From NCBI GenBank assembly GCA_902497095.1, contig CABVDD010000058.1, positions 1 through 7,653 of the forward strand: a DNA stretch of 7,653 bases, read 5' to 3'. This document shows positions 5,436-7,653 of the stretch, one piece after another. The notes beneath the pieces are model-generated. The model ran no database searches and was not told the origin of the DNA. It saw only the letters and a list, made by a program, of their open reading frames with translations. The position numbers and the translations under genes were made by a program. The stretch comes from an uncultured Faecalicoccus sp. GTDB lineage: Bacteria; Bacillota_I; Bacilli_A; Erysipelotrichales; Erysipelotrichaceae. Numbering within the stretch: position 1 is the stretch's first letter; every line of letters begins with the position of its first letter.

Positions 5436-7196
5436 ATGAAACAATACGATTTGAGAAACTGGACTATCTCCGAAGAAACTGAGGGCTTATTGTTTTTTGC
5501 CCAAAGAATGGACGAAATATTATTTGATTATACAGTGGATTCATATAAAGGAAGAATGCTAAATTCTTTTATGCTAATAATAGAGGCTCTAAAGACGATA
5601 GCAGATATTGAGTCTGCTAAAATAGAGAGTGCTCACCTAAAATATGTAATAGAAGAATTAAACTGGAGTTTACAGCAGGATATCGTAGTTCATCAATTGT
5701 TGGAAAACGAAAAAGAATTATTTATACCAATAAGCTTTGATGAAAATAACAAAGATTATACATTGATTAAAAACATATTAAAGCTACTTTCTAATAAAAT
5801 ATCACCTAAAAAGTATGAAACGGCATGTCGAATCCTTTTTAAAGAATCAGTAAAAAGCAATAAAAAGAGAGAGATAAATGAACTAATAGATGGATGGATT
5901 TGCATATTGAAAGTATGGGGATATAACACAAAATGGATACATTCTCGTGTACTTGAATACTTTTTCAATACTGACAATGCAATAAATAGTGTAGACCAAC
6001 TCTCTGTTTTTTTTGATATATTCAATTTTAAGAAGCAAGATTTTGATATATATCTAATTGTTAACAAAGGATTTAAGACAATTATAGAAAAAACAAAAAT
6101 AAAACATTTTAAAGTTGTTGATTTACCAGATAAAGATGATGATGCTCTAAATAAATTCAGGAAACTGATAAAGGGAAAACAAATTGTAGTAAAGTACTCA
6201 TGTAAAACGCTAGATGAATACTCTGCAAGAGAAATTGCTTTAAATTCAATAGATGTGCTCAGAGATCTATTTGCATTTTACTATCACAAACAAAAGCCTT
6301 TTAGAAATGATATAACATTGGTAGTTTCAGGTGAAGTAATATATTATACTAAAGGAACATCATCTCCATTAAATAGATCATCTTCTGATACCCCATTTAT
6401 GCTTGCTGTAGAAAAATTGAATACATTGTTTGAAGGAGGTGTACCTTCCGAAGAAACAATGGCCAAAATTCATCGAGTATTCAACTTACATAGTACCTCA
6501 ATTGAAAATAGGAATGTAGATAATCAGTTGTTAAATCTATGGACAGCAATAGAAGTGATAGTCCCCATAAACAAAAAAACAGGAGGAAGCAAAATTCAAC
6601 AAATCATTGAAATAATAAGTAAATCTCATACATTAGGATATCCTTATAGAATATTCAGAAACTCATTAAGTGATATGATTAGTATTGACAGAGAACTGGT
6701 CAAGACATATATTTATTCACTACCTAAAGAATATGGAAATTTATTGGAGAAATTTGTTGCTTTTTTAGTATTAGATACACTTCAAGAACAAAGGAATGCT
6801 TTATTTGGTGAATTAAATAAGTATCCTTTACTCCGATATAGACTATTCTGTATAAATAAAAGTTTTAGTAAACCGAAGCATATATTAAAGACACTAGAAA
6901 TGCATCAGAAGAAATTATCATGGCATATAAGAAGGTTATATAGAACCAGAAATTTAATTGTTCATGATAGTGGTACTATGTATGATATTGAAACATTAGT
7001 AGAAAACTGCCATTCTTATGTGGATGAATTTTTAAAACAAATATTGAGGTTAATCCAAAAAGATAATAGTATCACAACTATTGAACAAGGTTCTAGTTAT
7101 ATTGATTTAACTTATATATTCAAATTAAATCTTATGAAAGAAAACAAAGGTGACTTGAATGAGAATAACTATTTATCATATCTGTTTTGGAAATGA
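5436..7196 (+). CDS. Large protein with C-terminal HEPN-type domain, putative RNase effector
   Basis: The 586-aa product has no signal peptide or clear membrane segment. Residues about 360-540 look like an ApeA-like HEPN domain. The first helix has NQLLNLWTAIEVIVP (363-377, with acidic E373), and the last helices contain the catalytic-type motif RNLIVH (R505 to H510, R-x4-H) followed by a helix ending EFLKQIL. HEPN proteins with this motif are usually metal-independent ribonucleases in toxin-antitoxin and phage-defence systems. Residues 1-350 match no family I recognise; they are helical and lysine-rich and may sense a trigger or bind RNA. The gene follows the peptidase by 39 bp with no obvious promoter or terminator between, so it is probably co-transcribed. 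The final residues after 545 are low in recognisable structure. The domain call rests on motif reading only. Confidence 0.78.
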   Translation: MKQYDLRNWTISEETEGLLFFAQRMDEILFDYTVDSYKGRMLNSFMLIIEALKTIADIESAKIESAHLKYVIEELNWSLQQDIVVHQLLENEKELFIPISFDENNKDYTLIKNILKLLSNKISPKKYETACRILFKESVKSNKKREINELIDGWICILKVWGYNTKWIHSRVLEYFFNTDNAINSVDQLSVFFDIFNFKKQDFDIYLIVNKGFKTIIEKTKIKHFKVVDLPDKDDDALNKFRKLIKGKQIVVKYSCKTLDEYSAREIALNSIDVLRDLFAFYYHKQKPFRNDITLVVSGEVIYYTKGTSSPLNRSSSDTPFMLAVEKLNTLFEGGVPSEETMAKIHRVFNLHSTSIENRNVDNQLLNLWTAIEVIVPINKKTGGSKIQQIIEIISKSHTLGYPYRIFRNSLSDMISIDRELVKTYIYSLPKEYGNLLEKFVAFLVLDTLQEQRNALFGELNKYPLLRYRLFCINKSFSKPKHILKTLEMHQKKLSWHIRRLYRTRNLIVHDSGTMYDIETLVENCHSYVDEFLKQILRLIQKDNSITTIEQGSSYIDLTYIFKLNLMKENKGDLNENNYLSYLFWK

Positions 7197-7227
7197 TAAT
7201 TAGTAGATTTAATTATAATTATTTACT

Positions 7228-7249
7228 AAAATTATATCTCTATAATTTT
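7228..7249 (+). terminator. Perfect AT-only hairpin after the HEPN gene
   Basis: AAAATTATA (7228-7236), loop TCTC and TATAATTTT (7241-7249) form a perfect 9-bp stem 31 bp past the HEPN stop. The stem has no G:C pairs and only a short U run in its 3' arm, so it is a weak terminator or an mRNA 3'-end structure rather than a strong stop. The strong terminator further on (7601) may back it up. Confidence 0.4.
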
Positions 7250-7600
7250 GTTAAGACTAAAAAAATGGTTTTCTTTGTTTCAGTATTCTCCATGAGCAAA
7301 CCACCGCAAAAGCACGTAGAAAATCAGTGGGACAATTCATGGGATATGCTTGAAGCTAAAAATATAAAATTTTATATATCAGCGTGGTAACTCTAATAGG
7401 AGAATCCCAGACGATATTGAAACAAAGAGATATTTGAAAAAAGAATCGTTCTTATAGCGATGCAAAACGATAAAACATAATCGTGTGCTAAATCATGTGG
7501 ATTTCCAAATGAAAGAAACTATAAAACGGTGATAATCAACAAAGAAATAATAGAAGTTCTCTTGCTGGTGGCACCACTTTTTAAGAAGGCAAAACGATTA
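7250..7600 (+). other. Non-coding stretch with short gene-like fragments
   Basis: No convincing complete gene is present. The base composition rises again from about 7280. Two short open stretches look more protein-like than their surroundings. One ends at TGA 7351-7353 and finishes KARRKSVGQFMGYA. The other ends at TAA 7582-7584 and reads NGDNQQRNNRSSLAGGTTF after an in-frame stop. Both could be 3' remnants of element genes broken by deletion or cargo insertion. A competing frame (ATG 7265 to TAA 7390, 41 codons) is equally unproven. None has a recognisable family. The second fragment ends 16 nt before the strong terminator, as a real gene end would. Confidence 0.35.
7462..7598. repeat. 10-bp direct repeat GCAAAACGAT
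   Basis: GCAAAACGAT occurs at 7462-7471 and again at 7589-7598, spaced 127 bp start to start, immediately before the terminator. In a mobile-element border, short direct repeats can be integrase or excisionase arm sites, but two copies of 10 bp in AT-rich DNA may also be chance. Confidence 0.3.
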
Positions 7601-7640
7601 AATCCCTGAATTTCAAAGAAATTCGGGGATTTTTCTTTTC
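7601..7640 (+). terminator. Strong intrinsic terminator
   Basis: AATCCCTGAATTT (7601-7613) pairs with AAATTCGGGGATT (7619-7631) through 13 bp with one G:U wobble. The loop CAAAG can close further by C:G. The 3' arm runs into TTTTTCTTTTC. This is a textbook rho-independent terminator for rightward transcription. The opposite strand lacks a U tract after the stem (it has A's then TTTAATCG), so it works mainly rightward. It closes the transcript coming from the cargo region or from the remnant gene at 7525-7584. Confidence 0.85.
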
Positions 7641-7653
7641 CAAGAATAGGCAA

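Noticed and set aside
7187..7390. 67-codon frame starting with TTG inside the HEPN gene end
   Set aside because: It has a non-ATG start, runs through the AT-only hairpin, and contains no recognisable motif. At most the last 41 codons could be a small gene, and a competing frame there looks equally plausible.
7556..7586. tRNA 3' end or attachment core suggested by TGGTGGCACCA followed by T's
   Set aside because: No T-arm (TTCGA-type loop with paired stem) precedes it and no tRNA body is present, so the CCA is most likely coincidental.
1..7653. CRISPR array, rRNA, complete tRNA, transposase or integrase
   Set aside because: No regularly spaced repeats, RNA-gene cores or recombinase motifs are visible on either strand in this window.

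Overview
The window reads as a piece of a Bacteroidales (Bacteroides/Parabacteroides-type) mobilizable or integrative element. Four things support this: TTTG / TAnnTTTG-type promoters, coding regions without convincing Shine-Dalgarno sequences, a set of small helix-turn-helix proteins interleaved with a DUF3876-like gene (a combination common in Bacteroides mobile elements), and cargo genes of differing base composition. No integrase, relaxase or tRNA is visible, so the element's ends cannot be fixed.

Left part, minus strand (about 1-1664). A leftward cluster encodes HTH3 (1595-1281), a frameshifted DUF3876-like gene (1294-1002), HTH2 (920-627), HTH1 (367-71) and the first 21 codons of another gene (64 to the window edge). 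The three HTH proteins are diverged paralogues of the excisionase/MerR-like HTH_17 kind and probably control the element's excision, replication or transfer genes. HTH1 has its own Bacteroides-type promoter (449-480). A divergent control region lies at 1596-1818.

Middle, plus strand (1762-4153). A TetR regulator, an Acg-type nitroreductase-like FMN enzyme and a DUF2271-like lipoprotein form a small regulon. A 16-bp imperfect palindrome, GTTnC-N6-GTAAC, occurs twice in the tetR promoter (1769-1784 in the -33/-7 spacer, 1793-1808 across the start of transcription) and once upstream of the lipoprotein gene (3398-3413). This suggests that the regulator controls itself, the overlapping oxidoreductase gene and the lipoprotein together.

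Right part, plus strand (4199-7196). A visibly AT-rich three-gene module encodes a 136-aa acidic-tailed protein, an ImmA/IrrE zinc peptidase overlapping it by 11 bp, and a 586-aa protein with a C-terminal HEPN-type domain carrying an intact R-x4-H motif (RNLIVH). Peptidase plus partner plus HEPN ribonuclease looks like a candidate phage-defence or toxin-type system, and it is the most interesting object here. The defensive role is inferred from families and context, not shown.

After it comes a perfect AT-only hairpin (7228-7249), about 330 bp holding only short gene-like fragments, and a strong intrinsic terminator (7601-7640).
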